DNA from: Planctomycetia bacterium
GTDB lineage: Bacteria > Planctomycetota > UBA8108 > UBA1146
Reading direction: 5' to 3'
DNA: 64,000 nt
NCBI GenBank assembly: GCA_012269595.1
Contig: JAAXJX010000038.1
Coordinates: 1-64,000, forward strand
Under the pieces are notes generated by a model. It saw only the letters and a program-made list of their open reading frames with translations, did no database searches and was not told the DNA's origin. The first letter of the stretch is position 1. The number at the start of each line of letters is the position of its first letter. Below are positions 40,739 through 50,840 of the stretch, piece after piece. The position numbers were made by a program, and so were the translations under genes.

Positions 40739-41396
40739 TTTCAAGAAATCGGTCGACCGTTTTCTGCGCAAGATCTCCGGTCCTTCTCCTGAAAACCTGT
40801 TCAATCCATGGCGCGATCGTGACCCCCAACTGGACCTCTCAAAGGGGCCGGCAATCCGTCGATCAAATCTGCGGCAATATCTCCTCGCCCACGAAGGGGC
40901 ACAGGCGATCCTTGTCGGTGAGGCTGCGGGTTGGGCTGGCTGCCGCTTCACGGGTATTCCTTTTACCGGGGAAAACCTGATCCTCGGACCAGAGACTCTG
41001 GATTGGGCACAGGGAAGACCGATGAAGAGATCTTCCTCTGCGGACAAACCCTACAAGGAAAGATCCGCGACCATCGTCTGGGGCGAGATCGCCGGCGATT
41101 CCAGGCTGGTTCTGTGGAATGCCGTTCCCTGGCACCCCTGCAAATCAGGTGAGCCATTGACCAACAGAAAACCGCGCCGGGATGAAGAGTCGGCGGGTGA
41201 GCCGATCCTGCGCGATTTCATCGCCCTGTTTCCGGGAGCCAGTGTTCACGCCATTGGCCGAGTCTCACAACAGACACTTGCCAATCTGGGATACGACGCA
41301 GGTTACATCCGCCATCCATCGATGGGTGGACAGAAACAGTTCTGCAAAGGGATGCGATCCCTGCGAAAAAACCTCGACAGGTCACTGACGACCTGA
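40728..41396 (+). CDS. Uracil-DNA glycosylase superfamily protein
   Basis: AILVGEAAGWAGCRFTGIPFTGENLILG, LWNAVPWHPCKSGEP, VHAIGRVSQQTL. Confidence 0.8.
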   Translation: MSADFKKSVDRFLRKISGPSPENLFNPWRDRDPQLDLSKGPAIRRSNLRQYLLAHEGAQAILVGEAAGWAGCRFTGIPFTGENLILGPETLDWAQGRPMKRSSSADKPYKERSATIVWGEIAGDSRLVLWNAVPWHPCKSGEPLTNRKPRRDEESAGEPILRDFIALFPGASVHAIGRVSQQTLANLGYDAGYIRHPSMGGQKQFCKGMRSLRKNLDRSLTT

Positions 41397-41443
41397 CGAG
41401 GTTTGATCTCGAAAACCGGGTTTTCCAAGTACAGAGTCTTCGG

Positions 41444-42010
41444 TCAGGCCTTGACCCTTTCAATGAAGTCGCCGGTTTCGGTGGAGATCTTGACCAGATC
41501 ACCTTCATTGACGTGGTTCGGGATCTTGATCTCGAGCCCGGTCTCCAGCTTTGCCGGTTTGTAGACGTTATTCACACTGTCACCCTTGAAGCCGGGCTCC
41601 GTCTCGGCAATCTGCAACACCACTGATGGGGGCAAATCGACGGAAACGGGCTTCTCCTCGTAGAAGGTCACCGTGACGTGCTCGTTGTGTTTCACAAACG
41701 GCATCAGGTCGCCGACAAAGTCTGCGTGCAGTTGGTACTGCTCATAGTCAGCGGTATCCATAAAGATGAAGTTCTCACCCTCGGGGTAGAGGTATTCGCA
41801 ATTCTTTTTGTCGAGGTAAGCCGTCTCAACCTTGTCCGCAGAACGGAACCGGTGAGTGATATGATCCCCGCGCTGCAGGTTCTTCAGCTTTGCCTGGACC
41901 GCTCCTCCGCCCTTGGAGAGTTTCTTCTGTTCAAGTTTTACGCAAACCCACAGATCATCCTCGAAATTGATGACCTGTCCGACTCTCAGCTGCGTTGCGG
42001 GTACTCCCAT
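41444..42010 (-). CDS. efp: Elongation factor P
   Basis: MGVPATQLRVGQVINFEDDLWVCVKLEQKKLSKGGGAVQAKLKNLQRGDHITHRFRSADKVE; C-terminal GLEIKIPNHVNEGDLVKISTETGDFIERV. Confidence 0.96.
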   Translation of the reverse strand: MGVPATQLRVGQVINFEDDLWVCVKLEQKKLSKGGGAVQAKLKNLQRGDHITHRFRSADKVETAYLDKKNCEYLYPEGENFIFMDTADYEQYQLHADFVGDLMPFVKHNEHVTVTFYEEKPVSVDLPPSVVLQIAETEPGFKGDSVNNVYKPAKLETGLEIKIPNHVNEGDLVKISTETGDFIERVKA

Positions 42011-42090
42011 GTCGCGATCCTTCCTTACACATGTCTTGCAGGCCAAAGCATACCATGTCACCTACCTGTGGGGCGAGTCGATCGGGACGG

Positions 42091-43650
42091 TCAACTTTCA
42101 GCGGGTTCCGCAGTCTCAAAGTCACCGAGACCCTTCTCCCCCTCACGGGTCGCCACAATGGCAGAACCGACCGTATCACTCCAGACATTGACCATCGTTC
42201 GGCACATGTCGAGGGGACGGTCCACCGCCAACAAAAGAGCGGCACCTTCCAGGGGCAACTTGAGAGCACTGAGAATCGTCAGCATCATGATCAGTCCAGC
42301 GGAAGGGATTCCTGCCGCACCAATGGAAGCGAGAAATGCTGCCATGACGACTGTGACCTGAGAGCCGAAGGTCAAGACGTAGTCTCCCGCAGTGGCGTAA
42401 TACTGAGCCAGGAACACCACTCCAATGCACTCGTAGAGCGCGGTTCCGTCCATGTTCACCGTCGCTCCCAAAGGTGCCACGAACGAACTGGTCTTATTGG
42501 AAACCTTACCCCGACTCTTGAGGGTATTGAGAGTTGTGGGAAGTGTCAGGGAAGACGAAGAAGTCGAGAATGCGGTCATCAATACCGGACTCATCGCCCT
42601 GAACCATTTCAGCGGAGAGACCCTTGCGACAACGCTGAGCAAAATAGGCAGAACCACAACGGCATGAACCACCAGTGCGAGGAAAACCGTCAGCATGTAG
42701 GTGCTCAATGGAATGAACACATCGAATCCGGTCTCACCCACCACCTTGACCAGCAAGCAGAAGACACCATAAGGAACGAGCTTCATGACCCATGAAGCCA
42801 TCAACATGACCACCTGAAATGCTGAATCGAGGAGTTCGGTCAGGATCTTCTTCGGTTTCTCCGGTGCCCGGGTAATGAAGAAACCAAACAACAAGGCGAA
42901 AAAGATTACCTGCAACATGTTTCCGTTGCCGGTAAACGCATCAAAGACATTCTCTGGAACCATGCGACGAAGAATATCGAGCCAGTTCTCAGACTCCTGA
43001 CCAAACTGGGCCGCAGTCGATAGCCCCAACTGGGCTCCATCTCCGGGTCGGATCAGATTGACAAGAACAAGGCCGAGGCCCACGGCCAGAAATGAAGTTG
43101 TGACGTAGTAACCAAAGGTTCTCCGGCCCAATCGACCGAAGTCCTCGCCACCCCCCAGGCCGGCAACGCCGGTCACGATGGAAGTGAAGACCAGTGGCAT
43201 GATCAGCATCTTCAGCAACCGCATGAAGATGTCTGCCAAAAATACGAATGGGTACAAATAACGGGACCTGTCAGAACCGGGATCCAGAATCACCTGGCAA
43301 CTCTTCTCGGTTCCATCTTCCAGGGTGATGGTCGCCACCCCTCCCGCACCAGCAGCAGCCAGAAATGCGGAGACCTCCTCCGGGCTTGAAACAGCATCGA
43401 GAAGATTTTCATCCGCCATTCCAGCATTGATGGCGATCTTGCTGATCCGGTCTCCCACTGTCAGCTTCTCGGCAGCAGTCCGGCCTTTGGGGGTCAGGTT
43501 TCTGGAGATGGATTGAACCACGACCTTGCCATCGCTGGTCGATCCGAGGGTTGCGCCTATCGATCCGGGAGCCTCCGTGATTTGCTGCAAAAGCAGTCCC
43601 ACGATGACTCCGGCGATGAGCCAGACGAGAATTTTCCAGTGTTGAGCCAT
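42091..43650 (-). CDS. Dicarboxylate/amino acid:cation symporter (DAACS) with inserted PDZ-like domain
   Basis: 519 aa; MLIMPLVFTSIVTGVAGLGG, SFVAPLGATVNMDGTALYECIGVVFLAQ, GIPSAGLIMM; about 100-aa GVVQSISxxxxAxKLxVGDRI-type PDZ-like segment between TM1 and TM2. Confidence 0.9.
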   Translation of the reverse strand: MAQHWKILVWLIAGVIVGLLLQQITEAPGSIGATLGSTSDGKVVVQSISRNLTPKGRTAAEKLTVGDRISKIAINAGMADENLLDAVSSPEEVSAFLAAAGAGGVATITLEDGTEKSCQVILDPGSDRSRYLYPFVFLADIFMRLLKMLIMPLVFTSIVTGVAGLGGGEDFGRLGRRTFGYYVTTSFLAVGLGLVLVNLIRPGDGAQLGLSTAAQFGQESENWLDILRRMVPENVFDAFTGNGNMLQVIFFALLFGFFITRAPEKPKKILTELLDSAFQVVMLMASWVMKLVPYGVFCLLVKVVGETGFDVFIPLSTYMLTVFLALVVHAVVVLPILLSVVARVSPLKWFRAMSPVLMTAFSTSSSSLTLPTTLNTLKSRGKVSNKTSSFVAPLGATVNMDGTALYECIGVVFLAQYYATAGDYVLTFGSQVTVVMAAFLASIGAAGIPSAGLIMMLTILSALKLPLEGAALLLAVDRPLDMCRTMVNVWSDTVGSAIVATREGEKGLGDFETAEPAES

Positions 43651-43759
43651 GATTACTCCCCATCCATCAACCGGTGATCAGATCACCGATCAGGCATTAT
43701 TCGGATCACCGGTGATCGCGATCAACGATCCAGGCTCCGAACTGTATCAGATTTCAGGA

Positions 43760-45064
43760 TCAGCCCTGTGCTGGCGAAATGATCGAACTGACCAGATTCT
43801 CCGGTCGAACATGATCATGTAGCCGGTCTGCCACCTCTAAGGGCTGAATCTTGTTCAGGAGATCAACCACCTCGAAAGGATCTGCTCCCATGAATCGAGA
43901 ACTACAATAACTGCCAGCGATATTCTCAAGCGAGTTGAAACTTTTTAAAAGTTGGCCGGTAGCTGCTTTTCTCTGTCGATCAATATCTGCCTCAGAGATG
44001 CCTGAAGAGAGGATTTGGGGTAACTCTGCCCTAATGACTTCAAGGACCTTTTCAGGGTCGACCACATCTCCGCCGATGGCGGAATGACCCACATCCCCAT
44101 AGATCATGTAGCCCCCACCGAAAGAGTCGTCGACGAGATTGGCTTCCTGCAATTTCTCGAAGAGTGCCCCGCTCTGACCAAAAACACATTCCAGAACCAG
44201 GTCAGAAACCAATTCCTTGCGAACCATATCCTGACCGGAAAGCCCGGGATGAATATCTTTCCAACCGAAGAGCAATTTCGATCGCCCGACCTGCATCTCC
44301 TGACGCACTTGAGCTTGTGCAGGAGCCGCCTCTTCAAGTGTGGCGATCTTTTCAAGTGCAGGAGCGGGACCAAGATCTTTTTCCTGCAACAGGCGATCAG
44401 CATGATCGAAGAACTCTTCTTCGGATTGATCACCCACAGCAAACAGAATCATGTTCGACGGGTGATAAAAAGACTCCCAGCAACGCTGGAGCATCGGTGC
44501 ATCGATTCCCGAAATCGTCTCCACAGTACCGGCAATATCCTTGGATACTGGATGGTGGGCGTACATCCCCTCCAAGAGGTTGAAGTAGACCCGCCAGCCG
44601 GGCATGTCTTCGTACATGCGAATTTCCTGGCCGATGATCCCCTTCTCCTTCTCCACATTTTCCTCGGTGAAGTGGGGAGATTGCACGAACCGGACCAGAT
44701 GGCTCAGACACTCATAAAAATGATCGGTGCATGAAAAGAGGTATGAAGTCCCATTGAATCCAGTGAACGCATTGGCACTCGCACCCAAACGGCTGAACTC
44801 CTGAAAAGCGTCCTCTTCGATTCCTTCAAACATTTTGTGTTCAAGGAAATGTGCGACTCCGTCAGGCAGGACGATTTCGTCCCCTCCACCGATTCGAAAG
44901 CGGTCATCGACGCTGCCAAAGTTGGTGGCGAAACAGGCATAGGTACGCAGATACCCCGGCTTGTAACAAAAAGCCACTCGGGCTCCACTGGAGTGAACTC
45001 TTTCGACCACTCTCTCCTGCAACGTTGAATTTTCGAGAATGGTGGAATCTTCAGACCAACTCAC
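43760..45064 (-). CDS. M16-family peptidase, catalytic-type
   Basis: DGVAHFLEHKMFEG (HxxEH) and NAFTGFNGTSYLFSCTDHFYECLSHLVRFVQSPHF. Confidence 0.92.
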   Translation of the reverse strand: MSWSEDSTILENSTLQERVVERVHSSGARVAFCYKPGYLRTYACFATNFGSVDDRFRIGGGDEIVLPDGVAHFLEHKMFEGIEEDAFQEFSRLGASANAFTGFNGTSYLFSCTDHFYECLSHLVRFVQSPHFTEENVEKEKGIIGQEIRMYEDMPGWRVYFNLLEGMYAHHPVSKDIAGTVETISGIDAPMLQRCWESFYHPSNMILFAVGDQSEEEFFDHADRLLQEKDLGPAPALEKIATLEEAAPAQAQVRQEMQVGRSKLLFGWKDIHPGLSGQDMVRKELVSDLVLECVFGQSGALFEKLQEANLVDDSFGGGYMIYGDVGHSAIGGDVVDPEKVLEVIRAELPQILSSGISEADIDRQRKAATGQLLKSFNSLENIAGSYCSSRFMGADPFEVVDLLNKIQPLEVADRLHDHVRPENLVSSIISPAQG

Positions 45065-46359
45065 GAGCTCTCCTCCGGTGCCAGAACATATGTCAGATCG
45101 GGGTGAACCAATTCCATCGCCGCGACGACTTCGTCTCGGGTCACCGAAGCCACCCGCTTTCGAAGTTTTTCAAGTCCGGGATTTCTGCCTGAGAGACGAC
45201 TGCGAAGATCATAGTCGGCCAGGGCTGCCGGACTGTCCTGAACCATTCTCAGGCGGGAGTCGATGGCTGCCAAAGTCATCTCGAATTCTTCCTCAGAGAA
45301 CTCACCGTTGCGGACAAAAGCCAACTGCTTTTCTATGCCTGTCCGGGCCTGATCCACGGTGTCGTGGTCAACACCGGAACTGATAAACATCATCCCCATA
45401 TTGCTGTCGACCTGTGAGTGGATGGAATAACAAAGGCTTTCTTTTTCCCGGACCTGCGTAAAGAGACGCGAGTGGGGGAAACTGCCGAGAATACCGTTAG
45501 CCACCATCAACGGCTCGTTGAGGGGGTGTTCATAGGAAATCATCGTCCGGAAAGACATGATCAGGTTCGATTGTTGAACCTTTGCATGCTCCACCATTTC
45601 ACGAGGCTCCTTCGCAGCCCGAATTGCCTGGCGTGGTGACAATGAATCCCCAGTGGCATGATTGCCCCTGAAGAGGGTGGAGAGGCGATCCACCACCCGA
45701 TCTTCTGGCATTTTTCCACTGAAGTGGACATGCATCGGCTGATGGGTGATGAGTTCATTCCACAGTGCAGTCAAATCAGCAGGGGTCACATGCTTGAGGT
45801 CGTCCAATGTTCCCTGCTGGTGATAACGCCACGGTTCGTCAAAGCATGCTTCTTCGAGACACCTTTGGTAGGCCCAGCCTGATTTGTTGTCGATGCGACC
45901 CTCGATCGACCGGCGTTGCTGGAGAATCTCCGATTCAACAATCTCTTCAGGAAACAGGCCTTCCACAAGATTGGGCTCGTGGATCAGTTGGTCGAGCAGA
46001 TGGATGGCATCCTCAAAGACCCTTTCCCCATGTGGAAGGTGACCTTCGTCAGGGAATTCGGCTCGCAGGGAGATCAGATGCCTTTGGCCCCACCGATCGA
46101 CGGAAGTGGAAGCGGAAAGCCCCCAAAGTTCTTCAGTTCGAAGATTCAGCAATCTCTGCGAAGGGAACTCACGGGTACCCCTCATCAGGCAAGCGGGAAC
46201 AAGGCATCGCCTGGCATTATGGGGTCCCAGGTCTGCCACCCAGGTCAATCGCAAAGAACTGGTTTTTCTACGCTCTTCCGGACGGATGTGGAGGAGCCCT
46301 CCTGATCCCACCTCCCGGGTCTTGAATCCTGGGACGTGTGTTAACTCAGCTGGGCTCAA
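45061..46359 (-). CDS. M16-family peptidase homologue, apparently non-catalytic partner
   Basis: 432 aa; M16-like fold signatures (PLMVANGILGSFPHSRLFTQVREKESLCYSIHSQV) but no HxxEH. Overlaps the adjacent M16 gene. Confidence 0.88.
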   Translation of the reverse strand: MSPAELTHVPGFKTREVGSGGLLHIRPEERRKTSSLRLTWVADLGPHNARRCLVPACLMRGTREFPSQRLLNLRTEELWGLSASTSVDRWGQRHLISLRAEFPDEGHLPHGERVFEDAIHLLDQLIHEPNLVEGLFPEEIVESEILQQRRSIEGRIDNKSGWAYQRCLEEACFDEPWRYHQQGTLDDLKHVTPADLTALWNELITHQPMHVHFSGKMPEDRVVDRLSTLFRGNHATGDSLSPRQAIRAAKEPREMVEHAKVQQSNLIMSFRTMISYEHPLNEPLMVANGILGSFPHSRLFTQVREKESLCYSIHSQVDSNMGMMFISSGVDHDTVDQARTGIEKQLAFVRNGEFSEEEFEMTLAAIDSRLRMVQDSPAALADYDLRSRLSGRNPGLEKLRKRVASVTRDEVVAAMELVHPDLTYVLAPEESS

Positions 46360-47444
46360 ACTTCCTCCATGCCTCGGGTGCTGGCCACCGCTCCTCCAGA
46401 TCTGGACTCGAGCGATCGAAGCGATTCGTGAAGACCAGAAAGCAACGGTACCAAATTTTTGAACTCTTCCGGTGACAAAGCCTGCCTGCCATCGGACAGG
46501 GCTTCCTCCGGTTGATCGTGAACTTCCACCAGCAATCCGTCTGCCCCTGCAGCAACGGCTGCTTTGGCCAGCGCAGGAACCCGATAGGCTTCTGCAGAGC
46601 CATGGGAAGGATCAACAACGACGGGAAGATGGGTTTTCTTCTTCAACTCAGGAACGACTCCCAGATCGAGAACCACCTGTCTCGAAGCGGCAGCACAACG
46701 GATTCCGCGTTCGCAAAGAATGACATTGGTGTTGCCACCTGAAAGAATGTACTCCGCCGCCAACATGAGTTCTTCACTGGTGGATGAGAAGCCGCGTTTA
46801 AGAAGAATCGGTGCACGAATCTGTCCCAGCTCTTTGAGAAGGGAATAGTTGTGCATGTTTCTGCTGCCCACCTGCAAGAGATCAGCAGACTCGGAAACCT
46901 TTTCAACATCGCGAGGATCAAGGATCTCCGTGACGATGCCGAGCCCGGTTTCCTCTCTGGCTCGCTCCAGTATCTTCAGCCCCTTCTCACCCATTCCCTG
47001 AAACGCATAGGGAGAAGTGCGGGGCTTGTAAGCGCCGCCACGGAAGAGCTGCGCTCCGGAAGATGCCACTGAAGCAGCCAGACGGAGGGTTCTCTCCTCT
47101 TCTTCGACGGCACAGGGACCGGCGATGATAGCGAAGCCACCACCACCCACGGTGATATTTCCCACCTGAACCGTTGAATCATTGCCGTGGGCATTGCGGT
47201 GGACGTGCCGGTGGGCCGTACCGAGGAACAATGCTTTCTCGACTCCCTTCCAGGAATCGAGCGCAAGGGTCCGGAGCGGTTCGACATCTCCGTGGACTTC
47301 CAGATAATTGCGGCCTTGCCCCTCCACCAGCGTCGCCTCCACACCGAAGGATTTCAGGCGATCCCTGATCCTTCTGCGGAATGTCGCTGCCAGACCCGCC
47401 TCAAGGGCGATCAGCAGGGAGGGTTCCTGAGGGGTTTGTTCCAT
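46356..47444 (-). CDS. 3-deoxy-7-phosphoheptulonate synthase (KDOPS-like type) with N-terminal regulatory-like domain
   Basis: FAIIAGPCAVEEEERTLRLAASVASSGAQLFRGGAYKPRTSPYAFQGMGEKGLKIL, LLQVGSRNMHNYSLLKELG, LPVVVDPSHGSAEAYRVPALAKAAVAAGADGLLVEVH. Confidence 0.95.
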   Translation of the reverse strand: MEQTPQEPSLLIALEAGLAATFRRRIRDRLKSFGVEATLVEGQGRNYLEVHGDVEPLRTLALDSWKGVEKALFLGTAHRHVHRNAHGNDSTVQVGNITVGGGGFAIIAGPCAVEEEERTLRLAASVASSGAQLFRGGAYKPRTSPYAFQGMGEKGLKILERAREETGLGIVTEILDPRDVEKVSESADLLQVGSRNMHNYSLLKELGQIRAPILLKRGFSSTSEELMLAAEYILSGGNTNVILCERGIRCAAASRQVVLDLGVVPELKKKTHLPVVVDPSHGSAEAYRVPALAKAAVAAGADGLLVEVHDQPEEALSDGRQALSPEEFKNLVPLLSGLHESLRSLESRSGGAVASTRGMEEV

Positions 47445-47569
47445 CAAAGGCCTTTCGTCAAACCATGGCGAAAAACAGGGCGGCTGTCCCATGGTTCCAG
47501 ATCAGATCTCACGTCTATGATCTTATCTGAAAATTACCACGCTTGCCGGGGGTCAGGAAGAAATCTGGA

Positions 47570-49396
47570 CTATTTGCGATCGAATCGCCGCTGTAATTCC
47601 TGCCACGAAATAAACAATTCAGACGGGCGGCCATGTGGACAGTTTTCTGGCTGAAAGGCTCTGTCTCTCGCCCGGACCAGATCCTCCTGCGCCTCAGGTG
47701 ACAATGGCTGACCCGCCTTGACCGCAGCTTTGCAGGCCATCGTCTGCAGCAGTCGCTCCCTGAGGTCCGGAAGCGGTGCTCCCGATGAAACCACCGGTTC
47801 CATCAGTGAGAGGATATCCCGGAGCAGATTGGCAGGTGATCGCCCCTCGAATCCATGGGGAACTGATCGGATCAATGCGACACCTTCGCCAAACTCTTCC
47901 GCCTGCAACCCCAATTCCGCAAGGGACTCGCGAGTTTCCACAAAGATGGTCCACTGCCGCGGATCAAGATTCACCGTTTCAGGAACCAGCAGCCCCTGGG
48001 TCGCTCCACCCTTTTCCCGTTGCTCGAGAATCTCTTCATAGAGCACCTTTTCATGGAGGGCATGCTGGTCGATCACCCTGAGGCCATCCTCTTCCTCGAG
48101 GATAAGGAACGCATCATTCACCTGAAAAACCCTGACCGATTCTCCGACCAGGTTGCCACTCCCGCCGGAGACCATTTTGTCTACAGGGATTCCGGTTCCA
48201 AATTCTGCGGACCCAGCGACAGAGGCATCAGCTTCCGTGACGATGGTCGAACCTTCTGCCACTGAATGCTCCGGAGAAAAACTGGAACTGGCAGGAGAGT
48301 AGACAGTGTTCTCATTCCCGAGAGACGCCGGCTGTACAACAGGACCCGGGTTTACAACAGGGAGGCCCGAAGGCGTCGACTGGGGTGCATCCATTTGCAG
48401 TTTCGGTACTGAACCCTCTTGCTCGAGGGTCGCCCTGATCGCCCTGCGAATGCGGCGATGAATTTCTTCCCGATTGCGGAATCGGACTTCCAGCTTGGAG
48501 GGATGAACATTGATATCCACCTCACCCGGGTCCACTTCCACTCCGACAACAGCCACAGGGAAAAATCCCGGAATCTGATAACCCCTGAACCCTTCCCTGA
48601 CACCATGCTGCAAGACCTTGTCCTTCAGGGTGCGCCCATTGAGAAAGGTCCAGATCCCATCCGAGTTTCTTCTTTGGACATCCGGCCTGGCAATCCAACC
48701 GCTGACCCCGTCCACCTCCAGAATCGGCAACATCCGGTCCTGCAGATCCTCACCCAATACCTCTGCGATACGCTGAGGAAGAGATTGATCCGCCGGATAT
48801 TTGAGAACCACCCGATCATCGTGACTCAGGCTGAAGGCAACATTGGGATGGGCCATCGCCGCTGCCTTGATGACGGCAGAGCAACGGGCAACTTCAGCGG
48901 AGTTGGACTTGAGAAACTTTCTTCTCGCGGGAACAGAGGAAAAAAGATCCTGCACCCGAATACGGGTGCCCGGACGCATCGCCACCGGCGAGGCCTCTTC
49001 GGTTTGACCATGGCGGCCGATGATCCGGTGAGCAACATCCGAGTCCGCAGTCCGGGAAGATATCTCGATCGTTGACACAGCGGACATACTCGACAGTGCT
49101 TCACCCCGGAATCCCAGGGTCAGGATTCGATCGAGTCCTTCTGCATCCCGCAATTTGGAAGTGGCATGACTGGCCAAAGCCAACGGTAACTGATCAGACT
49201 GTATTCCCTGACCGTCGTCCGTCACCTGAATGAGGCGTTTGCCACCCTCTTCCAACTCGACTTCGATACGCGTCGAACCGGCATCGAGGCAATTTTCAAT
49301 CAACTCTTTCACTACGGAGGCGGGACGTTCGATCACTTCTCCCGCTGCAATCTGATCGATGAGCAGTTGCGGCAGTTGCTGGATCTCACGACTCAT
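47570..49396 (-). CDS. mutL: DNA mismatch repair protein MutL
   Basis: IQQLPQLLIDQIAAGEVIERPASVVKELIENCLDAGSTRIEVELEEGG, ASHATSKLRDAEGLDRILTLGFRGEALSSMSAVS. Confidence 0.98.
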   Translation of the reverse strand: MSREIQQLPQLLIDQIAAGEVIERPASVVKELIENCLDAGSTRIEVELEEGGKRLIQVTDDGQGIQSDQLPLALASHATSKLRDAEGLDRILTLGFRGEALSSMSAVSTIEISSRTADSDVAHRIIGRHGQTEEASPVAMRPGTRIRVQDLFSSVPARRKFLKSNSAEVARCSAVIKAAAMAHPNVAFSLSHDDRVVLKYPADQSLPQRIAEVLGEDLQDRMLPILEVDGVSGWIARPDVQRRNSDGIWTFLNGRTLKDKVLQHGVREGFRGYQIPGFFPVAVVGVEVDPGEVDINVHPSKLEVRFRNREEIHRRIRRAIRATLEQEGSVPKLQMDAPQSTPSGLPVVNPGPVVQPASLGNENTVYSPASSSFSPEHSVAEGSTIVTEADASVAGSAEFGTGIPVDKMVSGGSGNLVGESVRVFQVNDAFLILEEEDGLRVIDQHALHEKVLYEEILEQREKGGATQGLLVPETVNLDPRQWTIFVETRESLAELGLQAEEFGEGVALIRSVPHGFEGRSPANLLRDILSLMEPVVSSGAPLPDLRERLLQTMACKAAVKAGQPLSPEAQEDLVRARDRAFQPENCPHGRPSELFISWQELQRRFDRK

Positions 49397-49433
49397 GGTG
49401 CCCCCTCACAGGCTCTGTTTTTGGCCTCAGCGA

Positions 49434-50303
49434 CTAGACGGTTTTACGCTTGCTCTCTTCGTGGCGAATCGCACCTTCGAGAGTATTCTCCAGCAATTTG
49501 GCCACGGTCATCGGACCAACTCCCCCGGGAACCGGGGTGATACAAGCGGCTCTTTTGGAAGCGGATTCATAGTCCACGTCTCCCACAAGGCGACCATCGT
49601 CCAGTCGGTTGATTCCCACATCGATGACGGCGGCACCTTCCTTGATCCACTCGCCCTGGATCATTTCAGGAACACCCACTGCTGCGACAACGATGTCTGC
49701 CCTGCCCACATGAGCAGCAAGATCTTTCGTTCTGGAGTGACAGATGGTCACTGTCGCTCCCTCTGCAAGCAGGAGCTGCGCAGCCGGTTTGCCGACGATA
49801 TTGGAGCGACCGACAACCACCGCTTCCGCTCCGGACATCTCGACACCCGCAGATCGCAACAAATCGATGCAACCCAACGGAGTACAGGGAACAAAAGTGG
49901 GCTGTCCCACTGCCAAATGGCCGACATTCACGGGGTGGAATCCATCCGCATCTTTTTCTGGAAGGATTCTCAGCAACAGCGGCTCCGCATCCAAATGTGC
50001 GGGAAGAGGAAGCTGCAACAGAATCCCGTGAACATGGGGATCAGCATTGAGCTGATCGATCACTTCTTCCACCTGCTCCTGAGTCGCATTATCAGGAAGC
50101 TGATGATGGAAAGAACGAATCCCCACCTTTTCACAGGCACGTTCCTTGTTACGCACATAAACCGCACTGGCCGGATCACCGCCCACGAGGAGCACGCCCA
50201 GCCCGGGAGGATGTCCCGCTTGCTCTGTGAACTCACTGACCCTGCCCTTGAGTTCCTTGCGCAGCTGTTTCGCCCGCTCTTTGCCATCTATGACCTGTGC
50301 CAT
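49434..50303 (-). CDS. folD: Bifunctional methylenetetrahydrofolate dehydrogenase/cyclohydrolase
   Basis: [91 protein letters not shown]. Confidence 0.98.
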   Translation of the reverse strand: MAQVIDGKERAKQLRKELKGRVSEFTEQAGHPPGLGVLLVGGDPASAVYVRNKERACEKVGIRSFHHQLPDNATQEQVEEVIDQLNADPHVHGILLQLPLPAHLDAEPLLLRILPEKDADGFHPVNVGHLAVGQPTFVPCTPLGCIDLLRSAGVEMSGAEAVVVGRSNIVGKPAAQLLLAEGATVTICHSRTKDLAAHVGRADIVVAAVGVPEMIQGEWIKEGAAVIDVGINRLDDGRLVGDVDYESASKRAACITPVPGGVGPMTVAKLLENTLEGAIRHEESKRKTV

Positions 50304-50341
50304 ATCTCTCTTCCTCTTTTCAGGGCTCAACCCGTGAGCCG

Positions 50342-50827
50342 CTATGGACGGATCCAGTGACCGGATCGCCCCCCTGATTTTTCAAGCAGTTGGATCTGTC
50401 CGATCTCCATGCCCCTGTCGACCGCTTTGCACATGTCGTAAATCGTCAGCAGTCCGTTACTGACCGCAACGAGAGCTTCCATCTCGACCCCGGTTTTTGC
50501 CTGTACCCGGGTCTGAACACGCACTGTGATCCAGGCCTGATCTTCAGACCTGCCATAGTCCAGTTCGACATCGACATGATCCAGGGGCAACGGGTGACAC
50601 AACGGTATCAAACGGGATGTTTCCTTTGCACCCTGAACAGCCGCCAGTCGGGCAACGGTCAGCACGTCACCTTTTTCAACATCTCCGGCAACAATCAGAT
50701 CCAGAGTAGAAGGCTGCATGTGAATTCGACCTTCGGCAACTGCCCGGCGATCGGTGACAGCCTTGTCGCCGACATCGACCATGCTCGCTTCACCCTCCTC
50801 ATTGACGTGGGAAAGTTCATCGCTCAT
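50342..50827 (-). CDS. moaC: Cyclic pyranopterin monophosphate synthase
   Basis: [76 protein letters not shown]. Confidence 0.96.
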   Translation of the reverse strand: MSDELSHVNEEGEASMVDVGDKAVTDRRAVAEGRIHMQPSTLDLIVAGDVEKGDVLTVARLAAVQGAKETSRLIPLCHPLPLDHVDVELDYGRSEDQAWITVRVQTRVQAKTGVEMEALVAVSNGLLTIYDMCKAVDRGMEIGQIQLLEKSGGRSGHWIRP

Positions 50828-50840
50828 GAGCAGGTCCCTT

